The notes under the pieces were generated by a model. The model worked only from the letters and a program-made list of their open reading frames with translations. It did not search any database and was not told the origin of the DNA. This document shows, one piece after another, positions 1 to 11,800 of a DNA stretch of 64,000 nucleotides. The position numbers and the translations under genes are program-made. This DNA is from Escallonia rubra (taxonomy: Eukaryota; Streptophyta; Magnoliopsida; Escalloniales; Escalloniaceae), in contig JAVXUO010002555.1 of the NCBI GenBank assembly GCA_033065855.1, forward strand, positions 1 to 64,000, read 5' to 3'. Numbering within the stretch: position 1 is the first letter of the stretch; each line of letters starts with the position of its first letter.

Positions 1-221
1 GTTTATTAATGTGATTTTCCTTACTTTCATTACATTTTTGTTTGTTGGTTCCTTGGTTGTACCATTGTCTTTTCTTTACTAGTTTTGAATCAATTTCTGT
101 TTTCTTGACTTCTCTTTTTTATGGAAGTTAAGATTTTATTTAAATCTCTATGAGGCAAAATCACAAAAGAAGATCTGCATCCTCATTTTTCAGGATTCTG
201 TTGTTTCTAAGATGCTAGGTT

Positions 222-385
222 TTCAGGGCTGCGGGGCGGGGACGGTTTTCTAACACTTGCTTCGGATCGGTTTTGGTATTGGACTTACATGACCCGGTGG
301 CGGGGCGGGGCGGGGCGGGGTTTCAGGGCTACCGGGGCGGGTACGGATTTTATAAGATCCGCATCCGACCCGCCCCATTGCCATC
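222..385. mobile_element. GC-rich hAT-like terminal fragment
   Basis: A strongly GC-rich block in AT-rich surroundings. It carries four CGGGG units at 301-320 and repeated GGGCTRCGGGGCGGG-type motifs. It ends in ATTGCCATCC, whose complement GGATGGCAATGGGGCGGG resembles the ends of plant hAT elements. It abuts the 5' truncation of the LINE at about 386. No target-site duplication is visible, so the class is inferred from the terminal motif only. Confidence 0.4.
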
Positions 386-3300
386 CTTATCATGAAGGCT
401 TTCTTCCGGTTGTCCAAACAACCTGGAATCAGAATAATCATAACCTTAATGAGACTATTTCTCAGTTTAGAAACTCTGTCCAGGAGTGGAATAGGAAGTG
501 TTTTGGCAATATTTTCCATCGTAAAAATCATTTATGGTCGAGACTGTTTGGCATTCAGAAAGTCCTATCCATCCACTCTTCCCATAACCTTCAGCTCCTG
601 GAGAAGAACATTAGAAATGATTATCAAAACACTCTTCTTTAGGAACATATCTTTTGGTTCCAAAAATCGAGGATTAGATCCTTAGAGTTAGGAGATAGAA
701 ACACTAGATATTTTCACCTTTCTACTCTTATGAGAAAGAAACGGAATAATATTGAGACCCTTATAAACGATCAAGGTACTTGGATTACCAAATAGGAAGA
801 GCTTACCATGCACATTTTGAATCATTTCCAGGGGCTGTTTAGCCAAGAAACCAATGACAATATGAGGATTGTTGACATTTACCAGGACATCTTAGCCCCC
901 ATAATTGATGATGGGGATTCTAGAATGCTAGAAGCCCCTCTGTCTGACACTGAAATCCATAAAGCCTTCATGAATATTCATGCCTTCAAAGCTCTTGGCC
1001 CTGATGGTTTAAATGGCTTCTTCTTCCATAACTACTGGGATATAGTTGGCCAGTCTTGTTGCAATTTTATTAGAGAGTGCTATACTTCTGGGATTATGCC
1101 TAAAGAGAATAATTTGGCGTATGTCACCCTTATTTCCAAGGTGGATGTACCCCAAGAAATATCCCAATTTAGGCCCATCAGTCTTCTTAATGTCACTTAT
1201 AAAGCCTTGTCCAAAATTTTGGTGTCTAGACTTAGACCCCTTCTGCATAAGCTTATTGGCCCTGCTCAAAGTAGTTTCATTTCCGGTAGATCTACCGTTG
1301 ATAATGCTATCGTTACTCAAGAGATCATACATACCCTCAAGCATGCTAAAGTTAAAAAAATGGGGGTTGATTTTCAAAATAGACCTTGAGAAAGCTTATG
1401 ATAGAATGAGTTGGAATTTTATTGAGCACACTCTGATGTATTTTAATTTCCCCCAAAACTAGATCAAAATCATTATGAGCTGTGTTATGGGGGCTTCCAT
1501 GTCTGTGCTTTGGAATGGTAATCCTCTTCCCCACATTAACCTTGGTAGGGGCCTTAGACAGGGGGACCCTTTATCACCCTATATCTTTGCTATGTGCATT
1601 GAGAAACTTTCTCACATGATTCATCATATTAATAAGGATAAAAAGTGTCTTGGTTTGCGTGCGTCTAAATCTGGACCTTTTATCTCTCATTTGTTCTATG
1701 CGGATGATCTGATTCTTTTTTGTTCTGATAGTGATTCCAACTGTGACACCTTCATGCATATTTTAAATGATTTTTGTTGCATGTCTGGTCAAAAAGTGAA
1801 TTTGAACGAGTCTAAACTTTATGTCTCCCCCAATGTCCCTACCCTTAAAGCTAAGGAGCTTAGTATGAGATGTGGGATCCCCCTGACTTCCAACATGGGA
1901 ACTTACTTGGGTATTCCCATGGTTCACAAGAGAGTGTCCAAAAACTTGTATGATGATATTCTTAAGAGGATGCAGAATAAACTTGCGGGTTGGAAGACTA
2001 AATTCATTTCCCTAGCTGGCAGAGCTACTCTCATCCAGTCTGTGACTTCCACCATGGCTAATCACATCATGCAAACCCAAATTCTCCCTAAAAAGGTCAC
2101 TAATGAGATTGATAAAATTAATAGGAACTTTCTTTGGGGTGACATTGCCGCTTCTAAAAAGATTCACCTTGTTAACTGGAATAGTGTTTGTCAGCCCAAG
2201 AGTAAAGGGGAATTAATATCAGGAAAGCCCACCGTAATAATTTGGCTCTTACTTCCAAGATTAGCTAGAAACTTATCACTAAGGATGATCTTCTTTGGGT
2301 CAAGGTTTTGAAGGCCAAGTACTCTGATTCTTGTAATCCTAGAAATTGGCCTAAAAAAATTGGGGGATCTAACATATGGAGAAGTATTAGGGCCACGATA
2401 CCTCTCATGAAGCTGGGCATTAAATGGCGTGTCCAAAGTGGCAAGACCATATCCTTTTGGAAAGATTGGTGGGTTGGTACCGCCCCCTTAACCCCAGCCA
2501 TAGCTTCAACCCTGATGTTACTGTGAATAAGTTTATCTCCCCTGATGGCAAGTGGAATATGCAAGCCTTCATTGGCCAGGTTCCTAATTCTGATATCCAA
2601 GCTATTACTAATACCCATCTTACTATGAATCAACCTGAAGCTGACTTCCCCTTTTGGGGAGTGGAGAAAAATGGCAGATTCACCACGGCTAGTGCCTATA
2701 ATTTTGCCCTTTCCCTGGACGATGCTCCTGTGACCCCAGATCTGGATTTTAATTGGATTTGGAGGCTTAAGATCCCCCCAAAATTCAAAATTTTTCTTTG
2801 GATTATCAACAATGGGCGTCTCCTCACTAATGAGATGAAAGCTATTAAAAATATTAGTCGTATTGTTGTTTGTAGTAGGTGCCACCAAGAGACCAAAAAT
2901 GTTGCTCACACCCTTAGAAATTGCCCTAAAGCTAGGATTATGTGGACTAGAATGTTCAATCCCACTGATTTTGTGAAGGATATGGATATGAATATTGTGG
3001 ACCGGATAAAACGTAATATGAAAATGAAGGATAATCACCTTTTTTTTAATATCCACTGGAAATTCATGTTTTTGGCCTGTCTTTGGCAGATTTGGAAGGA
3101 ACGCAACAAAGAAAGCATTGAAGGAAAGACCTTCAACATCTGGCCAGCTTGGAAAGGAGCCATGGAATTGGCTAATGACCTGGATGTGATCACTAGTAAG
3201 CTACCTCAACCTCCTAATAAAGTGACTAAACTAATCAAATGGTTGATGCCACCTGCAGGGAGTGTCAAATTCAATACTGATGGTTGTACAAAAGGAAGCA

Positions 3301-3770
3301 AGAGATGAGGCTTTGGAGGCCTAATACGTGATGACAAAGGACAATGGCAAGGAGGCTTCTTTGGGTCTCTTCCAACGAATGATAGCCTTGAAGCATAAAT
3401 CCATGGTGTCCTCAAAGCTTTACAAGTCCTTAAGGACCAACACATCAGTGAAGTTGTGGTAGAGACAGATTCGTTGATGGTCCAACAACTCCTCACTGAT
3501 GAAAATAATGCAGAATTTCATCCCTTGGCAAACATTTTGAATGACTGTCGCTTTTTGCTCGTTGCGACAAAGTCAAATATAAACATGTTTTTAGAAAAGG
3601 TAATCAATGTGCTGATATGCTTACCAATTTAGGTACTCACCAAGATGGGGCTTTTGTTTATCTCGATCAACCCCCTGTGGAACTTCAGTCACTACTTAAT
3701 GCAGATGTAATCGGGACAGAATACCCAAGGAACTAAGTTGTATTTCTTTTTCATTTATTATCAAAAAAAA
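386..3770 (+). mobile_element. Degenerate L1-type LINE, ORF2 (RT, zinc-binding, RNase H)
   Basis: This is a 5'-truncated L1 ORF2; the endonuclease is missing. Reverse transcriptase motifs appear in order: FRPISLLN near 1169, DLEKAYDRMSWNF near 1383, GLRQGDPLSPY near 1550 and YADD at 1697-1708. A zf-RVT region follows (about 2640-2950, with CSRCHQE and HTLRNCPKA). An RNase H domain begins with KFNTDGC at 3267-3287 and continues past a TGA at 3306. The frame is broken by several in-frame stops (for example near 642 and 795), a frame change near 1377, another stop near 1460 and more shifts around 2200-2420. The copy is therefore dead. The 3' end is an A8 tail at 3763-3770. No flanking duplication was found, consistent with loss of the 5' side to the GC-rich hAT-like fragment. 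Confidence 0.93.
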
Positions 3771-6700
3771 GACCTAATAACAACATTTTGTCTCTTTGTC
3801 TTCCGTGATATAGGGTTAGGACCAAACAGGGTAAAATATCAGCTAGTTGAACATCGATTTTTTGGACAATTAGACCAAGTTGAATCACAGAAACCTTAGA
3901 GTTGAATGGAGCTTTTAGCATTCATGAAGAGGCCTTGACCAGGAGACCCTTTCAAGTTCCGAACAACACGTATAACAGCATGGGAATGGGATTGGCGAGG
4001 AGTTTGCATATGCTGATTTAAAGCATGAACAACAAACCTAATATCAGGTCTTATGATAGTGAGATATATGAGCCGGCCAATAAGCCCCTGATAACGAGAG
4101 GGATCAGAGAGAGGTTCACGATCAGAATTCGACAAATTAAGATTTTGTTCCATTGGAGTCTCAGAAATTTGACACCCAAGAAGTCCTAATTCAATGATAA
4201 TATCCAAGGCCTACTTTTATTCACATAAGAAAATGCCTACTTTAGATCAAGCCACCTCAATTCCAAGAAAATATTGAAGAGGCCCAAGATCTTTGATGTG
4301 AAAACAACTTTGAAGACAAAAGTTGAGTTCATTAATGGCACTTGAACCTACTTCGTTTATAATAATGTCATCGACGTAAACCAAGACATATGCAGATGAG
4401 CTTTCAGTTCGATTATAAAAGAAAGAGTAATCCGCACAAGATTGGATGAATCCAACTTTGAGAAGAGCATTGGAGAATTTAGCTAACCAATTGCGAGAGG
4501 CTTTTTTAATCCATAAATGGATTTGTTTAAGTGGCAAACTCGAGTCTCTCCCTTACGTGAAAAGCCAGGTGGGATACACATATAAACTTCTTCTTCAAGG
4601 TTGCATGCAAGAAGGCATTATGGACATCAAGTTTATATATAGGCCAATTAGAGATTGAGGCAACGACAAGCAGGCAACAAACAATGGTTAACTTTGCAAC
4701 AGGGGCATGTGTTTCATGATAATCGAAGCCTTCCAGATAAGTGAACCCTTTAGCCATGAGGCGTGCTTTATGGCGCTCGATTAAGCTATTAGAATTATAT
4801 TTGAGTTTAAAACCCCATTTACATCATATGGCTTTTTTGCATGGTGGTAAAGGGGCCAATATCCATGTCTTATTTGCTCTATAGTAAGGATTTCAGCAGC
4901 CATGGCATCACGCCAGTAGGGAGATTTCATGGCTTTGGTTCTTCGTGTGAGCATATTGCTACTATAAATACGTTATGAGAAGGGGAAAACTGGTATAAGA
5001 TAGAAAATTTCGAAAATGAAAGTTAGTACCTTTATTAAGGATATGATGTAGAGTGGGTGCTGGATGGCTGGTATTTCTACACGCATAGTCCTTGAGATAT
5101 GGAGGGGGATAACGTTTGCAGGTAGAATACCGAAGAGTTGGGCCATTTGAAATTGCAATGGTTGGTTGTTGATTTTCATACATGAACTCAGAGGATGAGC
5201 AAATAGAATGAGTAATGTCATTATGTTGTAAGGATTGAGGCACGTCAAGGCAAGAAAAACTTGATGCAGAATTGGTACAAAGAAAACAGAAGAAGTAGGA
5301 GTGGAACTAGGAACATCTTAAGATGGGAAAATGTCCTAACATCCCGGGAAGTGTAGATACGCTTTGTCTAAATGTTATATACTTTGTAACCTTTCTGAAC
5401 AAAAGGATGCCCAACAAAGGTACCTAGGAGTGCTCGAGCATCAAACTTAGTCTTACGAGGAGATGAATTACGAGCAAAGCAAAGACAACAAAACACACGA
5501 AGATTAAAACAGTCAGGTTTTTGGTGCAAGAGTATTTTGTAAAGAGTTTTCCCTTGCAAAAGCAAGTGGGAAGCTTTTTCAATAGGATAGACAGCTGTTA
5601 AAACACATCTCCCTAGAATTTCTGTGACAAATGTGCTTAAAATCGTAATGCTCGAGCCACCTTAAGAAGGTGCCGATGTTTGCGTTCAACAACTCATTTC
5701 GTTTGGGGTATCGACGCAACTCTTTTGATGGATTAAACCATGGCACAAAAAAATGTTGAACATCTTTGTGAAATAACTCTAGACCATTTTCAGGCTGATT
5801 TTGGCGAATTCAATAACCATACTAAGTCTTAACCATGGCAAAAAAATTTAAAAAGATTATGTTTGACTTCAGATTTGGATTTTAAGATATAACCATGTGC
5901 ATCAGGGAAACTCATGAACAATTGTAAGAAAGTAATGTGACCCATTTCAAGATGGAATACGGTAAATGTGCTAAATATCATAGTGGATCAGCTGGAAAGT
6001 AGAAGCTATAGAAATTTCACTGATAGCAAATGTAACTCTAGTTTGTTTGGCTTTCAGACAAACATCACAAAGGCAACTATTGAGAAATCAAATAGAAAAG
6101 TTGACTTTGGCTAAGGTCTTAATTCAAGATAATGAAGGATGGACTACGCGCTTATGCCAGAGGTTGGAAGAGAGGGAAACAGTAGCACCCCCAAAGCTGG
6201 TTTAGCCTGAAGTAGATACGAGCCATATGCAAGTGAGCCACTCCAATTGTCTCTTTCGAGTGAAGGTCCCGAAAAGGCAATGTGTAGGAAAAAAGGAAAC
6301 AGTATAAGTTAATGACCGGTAAAGGATGAAGGAAGATAGAATACATATGAGAGAACTGATTGAGTAGAAATCATGATTGATCCAAAGTGAGTAATTGTAA
6401 CTTGTTCTCCATTTAAGAGTTGAACAGAAATTGGAGGCTCACAAGTATTATAAGATGTAAAGAAATCAAGAGAAGCACACATATGGGTACTAGCCTCAGC
6501 ATCAATAATCCAAATTGGTGAGAAGAGGGCGCTTGAAGGACCCATATCGGCCAGGTTTGCAACATGCGTAGAGTTATTGTCATGATCCTTGGATGAGATG
6601 TGAATAGTGGAAGGACTATGCGGGGGGTTACCATTGCCAAGGGGAGAAGAAAGGGTGCCATCTCCATGAGGTGGAGGGAAAAATCCTTAGACCGCATTTA

Positions 6701-7627
6701 CACGTTGTTTACGTGGAGGGAAGCCATGGATTTGTAGCAAGTTGTTACCCAATGTCCATCATGGTAACAATAGGTACAATGAGGCCGTTGACGAGGCCAG
6801 TGATGATTGTCAGTATGAGTTTGATCACCACGAGTTATCGAAGTGGTAGCAAGTCTCACAGCATCAGGCAAAGAAATGGTCGAAATGGCATGAAGTTCTT
6901 GGTGTTTCTCTTCTTAGAGAATAAGTTTATTAATAGAAGACAGAAATTCTGTCAGCAAAATTTGACTCCAAATTGCCGAGTAAGAATCGTGTAATCCTTG
7001 AAGAAATATCATAACTTGATCCTACTGGAGAATAGTAAAGATCTCCTTTGAAGCGCCACAAGTACACGAAGGAACATTGAGATAAAAATGAATTTCATCC
7101 GAAAGTCATTTGAGACGAGAAAAATATGCGGAGATTAGCAAATCATCTTGTTTGAAAACAAAGATGGCCTGCTTGATTTGATAAATACGTGGTGCATTAG
7201 GCTGGTGAAAAGGGCTCATGAAGATCCAACCAAACAGCATTAGCAGGTTCAAGATTGATAATGATGTGTGCAAAGTCATGACTGATGGATCAAAGAATCC
7301 ATGAGAGAACCATGTCATTGCAGGCCCCACAAGGGAAGATTCGGGTCTGATGAGGACACTTAGGAATTGTGTCGTTGACAAACCCAAGTTTATTCTTGGC
7401 ATGAAGAGCCATTCGTAGTTTTCACCATTCAAAAGAACTGAAACAAGAATAGTTGTGGGTGTATCTGAATTATGAAGAAAATAGGTAGATGCAATGGATT
7501 CAATGGGTTGAAGTAAAGATGTATCGTTGTTTGGTGAAGAAGCCGTTAAAGGAAATGTTGGAGAAAATAAATGAGAAAGAGCAAGGCGACAACGTGGATT
7601 GCAAACCCTAGTCTGTTGATACCATGT
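3771..7627 (-). mobile_element. Decayed Ty1/copia retrotransposon
   Basis: Read on the minus strand from 7627. A primer-binding site TGGTATCAACAGA follows LTR-like TTTTTACA at about 7615-7627. A gag region follows (LNGENYEWLFMP at about 7400-7432). Then come a C-rich zinc-knuckle-like stretch (about 6710-6780), a protease relic WIIDAEASTHMC (6478-6516), integrase remnants (5400-6300) and a reverse transcriptase with YVDD at 4367-4378. The RT core is preceded by AKGFTYLEGFDYHETHAPVA (about 4695-4757). An RNase H start lies at 3896-4207 (RYQGLIGRLIYLT). A detached QLADIL motif near 3840 is the usual copia C-terminal signature, so most of RNase H has been deleted. There are many stops and shifts. 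A 3' LTR is not recognisable before the LINE tail at 3770; the element's 3' end is missing. Confidence 0.9.
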
Positions 7628-8219
7628 AAAAATTGATTATTAGTATTAATGTATTTGCTTCTGTAGAATTGAATTAATTTATGTACTATAGGGATTACAA
7701 GAATATTCACCAGAATTCGAGCCATAAATTTGGGCATAGATTGATCTTCAGCATGATTGACCCGATTGATAGAATCAGTGCATTATTTTATCGAATCTAT
7801 GGATGATTTTCTCGAGTTATAGAAGTAGATTATTGATTAAACTAATCACGGCTAATATATATTGAGTTTTTTCATTATATTTATGTCCATCTTTACCTTC
7901 CTTCAAGCTTTTCCTTGATCTCGACAAAACCATTACTAGTTTGCTTTCCCCGATTTGGGCTGATTAATTTGTAGGCTTAGATATCCAAAACTCAAAAGTT
8001 AGAATATCTGAAGGGGGATTTGTAAAGTCTCTTTGAACCCTTCTATTGCCTCCCCAGGCTCGGTATTTTGGAAAGTTTTGTGTTATGTGAATTATCAAAG
8101 AGAAAAGTTCAATAGTTCAATATACTAGCTTATGGGTGTCTCTATCCATATCCATAGCCAGTTGAAAATGAGTTTGGAAGCTTTCATTATAAACTGCATC
8201 AGGAAACTCATAAACATTA
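7628..8219. other. Possible copia 5' LTR remnant, then featureless AT-rich DNA
   Basis: On the minus strand the copia 5' LTR should lie immediately above 7627. The plus-strand boundary begins TGTAAAAATTG, which fits an LTR terminus (TG...CA). Its outer end cannot be fixed, because no second LTR copy exists to compare with. The rest, up to the MITE, shows no coding potential or repeat that I can recognise. Confidence 0.3.
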
Positions 8220-8587
8220 CTCCCTTCATCCCACATAAATTAATCATATTTTCTTTTTGGGTCTTCTCACAAAAAATGATCACTTCCAAATTAAAAAAGA
8301 TTATGTAGGTAGTTTTACATATTTATCTTTTTATACTTTTTTTTATTCTATTTTTCTCTCCACATTTAACTATCCACCAACTCATTTTCTCTCTCTTGGC
8401 CCACCTTGTTACACTTATTTATGCTATTTCTATCTCCACATTTAACACTCATCTAACTCATTTTCTCTCTCTTGACTCACTTTTTTCTCCTGCTCTCTCT
8501 AAAAGGTAAAATGAGAAACAAACCGTATATGACATAAATCTTTAATATGCGTAAAAAAAATTAATCAAATTATGTGGGACGGATAAG
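8220..8587. mobile_element. Stowaway-type MITE, copy 1 (upstream of lyase gene)
   Basis: This is a 368-bp element flanked by TA dinucleotides (8218-8219 and 8588-8589). Its inverted ends are CTCCCTTCATCCCACATAAA on the left and, as complement of the right end, CTTATCCGTCCCACATAATT. TA target sites and CTCCNTCCGTCCC-like termini are typical of Tc1/mariner Stowaway MITEs. It has no coding capacity. The interior ATCACTTCCAAATTA block is shared with the copy at 25927-26283. It lies 292 bp upstream of the lyase ATG. Confidence 0.85.
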
Positions 8588-8645
8588 TACTATTTTTTAA
8601 GTACGTGGATCTCTTAGACACTAAACACGATCTCAATAAAGTTTC

Positions 8646-8867
8646 TTGCAAGCCATATCTACTTCACGACCAAGTCAAGAGATCTCTTCTAAAGCTAAAG
8701 CCAACAAAGATCAGTGCTTTTCGTGTGATGAAAGAAAGCTAGCATTGCCACCAACTACCTCTATGAATAGCCTTCCCCTTTTCAAATTTCCACTTGAGAT
8801 ACATCTACTTTACAAGCAACTGTTCATCCTCAATCTCTCTGAAGTTACAGGAGATAGCAGGAACTAA
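8646..8867 (+). other. Leader ORF of 73 codons upstream of lyase start
   Basis: An open frame from ATG 8646 to TAA 8865-8867 ends 12 nt before the lyase ATG, in the same frame. The product is serine- and lysine-rich at first and leucine-rich towards the end (QLFILNLSEVTG). I do not recognise it and see no signal peptide. It may be an upstream ORF in the 5' leader or simply chance. Its in-frame stop rules out an N-terminal extension of the lyase within this exon. Confidence 0.3.
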
Positions 8868-8879
8868 TCAACGTTGGCT

Positions 8880-11800
8880 ATGGGGGTGCAGCTACACATT
8901 CAAGATCGCCATGTAAATGTTTAGTTTGTGCATGTTTAGGATTCTTTCTTTCTTCTAAGCGACTGTCAAGAAGTTAAAGACAGAGGGATCACACAAGTCA
9001 ATTGCAAGTCTAAACTTGCCCTAGCATAATGTGCTAGAAGTGACTTTTCTGGGTCAGTACTAGGAGATAATCAGACGTTAGGAGTAGAGAGCCCCTAATA
9101 TTAAGGGCTTCACAGGTTTGTGATGAGTAGCAACCACCCCTGTCATCTGTGGCTTGCTTTCGAAGAGTTCACCGTTTGCATATTACGAATACTATTTAGT
9201 TACATCTCGTTTGTTTGAACAATTGCTCGAATTGAACGACTTTAATTTGGTTTGAAGTGACAATATATTCACAGTGGTTCACGCACCGGATGTTGTATCG
9301 TACACTCGTTGCATGTAGTAAATGCAAGCGAAAGTTTGGTAAACTTTGCCGTTTCCACTTTTCCTCTATGATCAAACTAGCTACTTATTTTGCCTTGATC
9401 TTTTCAGGTAACGATGAAGAATGGCATTCTCGAGGTCACACTGTCGAATCCAGAGGGGATTGTCACTGGGATACATTATAACGGCATCAAGAATTTGCTC
9501 GAGACTAAAAACGACGAAACTAATAGAGGGTCTGTGCGTCTGCGTGTGTGCGTTTGTGGGTGTTTCTGTGTACATAGATAACTGTTTCATCTCTTTTTTA
9601 TGCACATATGTAACTGCTCGAATATCCTTACGTAAAAGTGCTACATATTTCCACGAAAAATGGTTTCATTGTGCATATGATGGATGTAAACTGTAAGGGT
9701 AAAGCCCTTAGATCGTTGAAAGCTTTGAAGACCTTAACCGAAATTATACTGCCCTGATCGAGAAAGAAAAAGAATGAAAGCTTTACGATTGTAGCTTAAA
9801 TTTTACTAATTTTGCAAAGTGAAAACTAATGACTGCAGAAATTTGAAAAGTTTCTGATTTTATGCTGGGACATGCATTAGGTACTGGGACGTTGTTTGGA
9901 GTCCACCAGGAACTACAGTAACAACTGGAACTTTTGAAAGGTATATGCTCTCAGCCTCTCAAAGTTTGCTAATGCATCGATGTTGTCATGTTTCCAAAGC
10001 TAAATTTTGGTTTGACTATAATTTTTCAAGCAATCCCTATTGATTTGGTAGCTTGAAGGTTGCAAATAAAAGGAAACTGACTGATACAAATGCAGGATTG
10101 AAGCAACAACGTTTGAGGTTATAGTAGAAACTAGGGAACAAGTGGAGCTCTCATTTTCACGAACATGGGATCTCAGCCTCGAGGGCAAGCTGGCTCCCTT
10201 AAGCATAGACAAAAGGTTCTTGCCATTGGAGTTTTTGACAGTAAATCCAATTTAACATAGCGGTTAATTCATAAACACGCTAAAGCTGATGATCGTAAAT
10301 GGATATTTGGTAGGTTTGTAATGCTTCTTGGATCATCGGGCTTCTACTCTTATGCCATTTACGAACATTTGAATGGCTGGCCTGGTTTCAACCTCGACGA
10401 AACTAGGATCGCATTCAAGCTCAGGAAAGACAAGTAAGGATACTTTCATCAACTACGTCGAGAATTCCGGTCAAGACTAAGATTCTTAATTAAATGTCCT
10501 CGGTGATGTACATATTATTTTGTTGGAATGAATAGGTTTCACTACATGGCCATGGCAGACAATAGGCAAAGATATATGCCTTTGCCAGATGATAGGTTAC
10601 CAGGAAGAGGCGTAGAATTAGCCTACCCAGAGGCAGTCTTGCTTGTTGATCCTGTGGAGCCTGAGTTCAAAGGCGAGGTAAATTAGGCTATGTTTGAATA
10701 TACTTCTTGGCGTCTTCTTTTCATAATTCCAGAAAATAAGACTGGCGCACCGCTTGGAGTTGTTTTTTCTTCTATTTTGTTCTTTGAAAGCATGAAAGTA
10801 ATTGCATGAGCCTGGCCGAGCGTACCGGCAAGTTAAAACTCCACAATAGACATTCATAAAAAGTGAAAACGCTTAATTTGAGCAAATAGAAGCCATAGTT
10901 GTGCGCGCAATCTACCTAAATCAGCTCGATGGCATTCTAGGGCATATCGTTGCCCTGATGTGTGGCGCGGTCCGCCGTGCAGATGGGCATCGGTCCACGC
11001 CCTAGTCGATCGGTGGACTGTGGCATGACCGTGGCAAGCATTGGCTTGACCTTGGTATCATGTGGCTTGGCCTTATTTCGTTTTCCTAACATTTTATGCT
11101 TTTTAAGAGAAGGAAAATGAAAGTATGTGAGCAGAGTTACAATAACTTATCAAAATTTATGTTGGAAAACAAGTATTGTACTATGTTAGGACTTTAAAAT
11201 TATTAATTTGTATGGTTTACGCATTGCAAACATTGATAATGTTAGGCAAAGTCCTTCAATTCTTTCGTTGGTTTTATGATTTTTGTTTAGGTAGATGACA
11301 AGTATCAGTACTCGTGTGAAAACAAAGATCTAAAGGTTCATGGGTGGATATGTACGGATCCACCCACAGGGTTCTGGCAGATCACGCCCAGCAACGAGTT
11401 TCGAACTGGTGGATCCGTAAAACAAAACCTCACTTCTCATGTGGGCCCCACCACTCTTGCTGTAAGTGAATTTTTTTTCTTTTTTCCAAGAATTGCTGTA
11501 AGTAACTTACTGGTGCTAGAATGAAGCTATTTTTACGCCTTTAAACAACCAAATTTTGATTTTTTCGCATAAAAAAATTGAAGAAGTAGTCAAAAGGAGT
11601 GCGACTCATGGTGTGGATCTCACCCTTCAGTAAGTAGTTTTGGTAACGATTCTTACCGCAAGACATACACGCCAAAGAGTTGCGTTAGCTTCTGAAACAA
11701 GTGCAATTATTTCACTCCTAACCTGTTAATGGCACTTGAATACAACTGAAGATGCATGTACAATCATTCGAGAGGCTTTGAATGTATGTATGAAGTTCAT

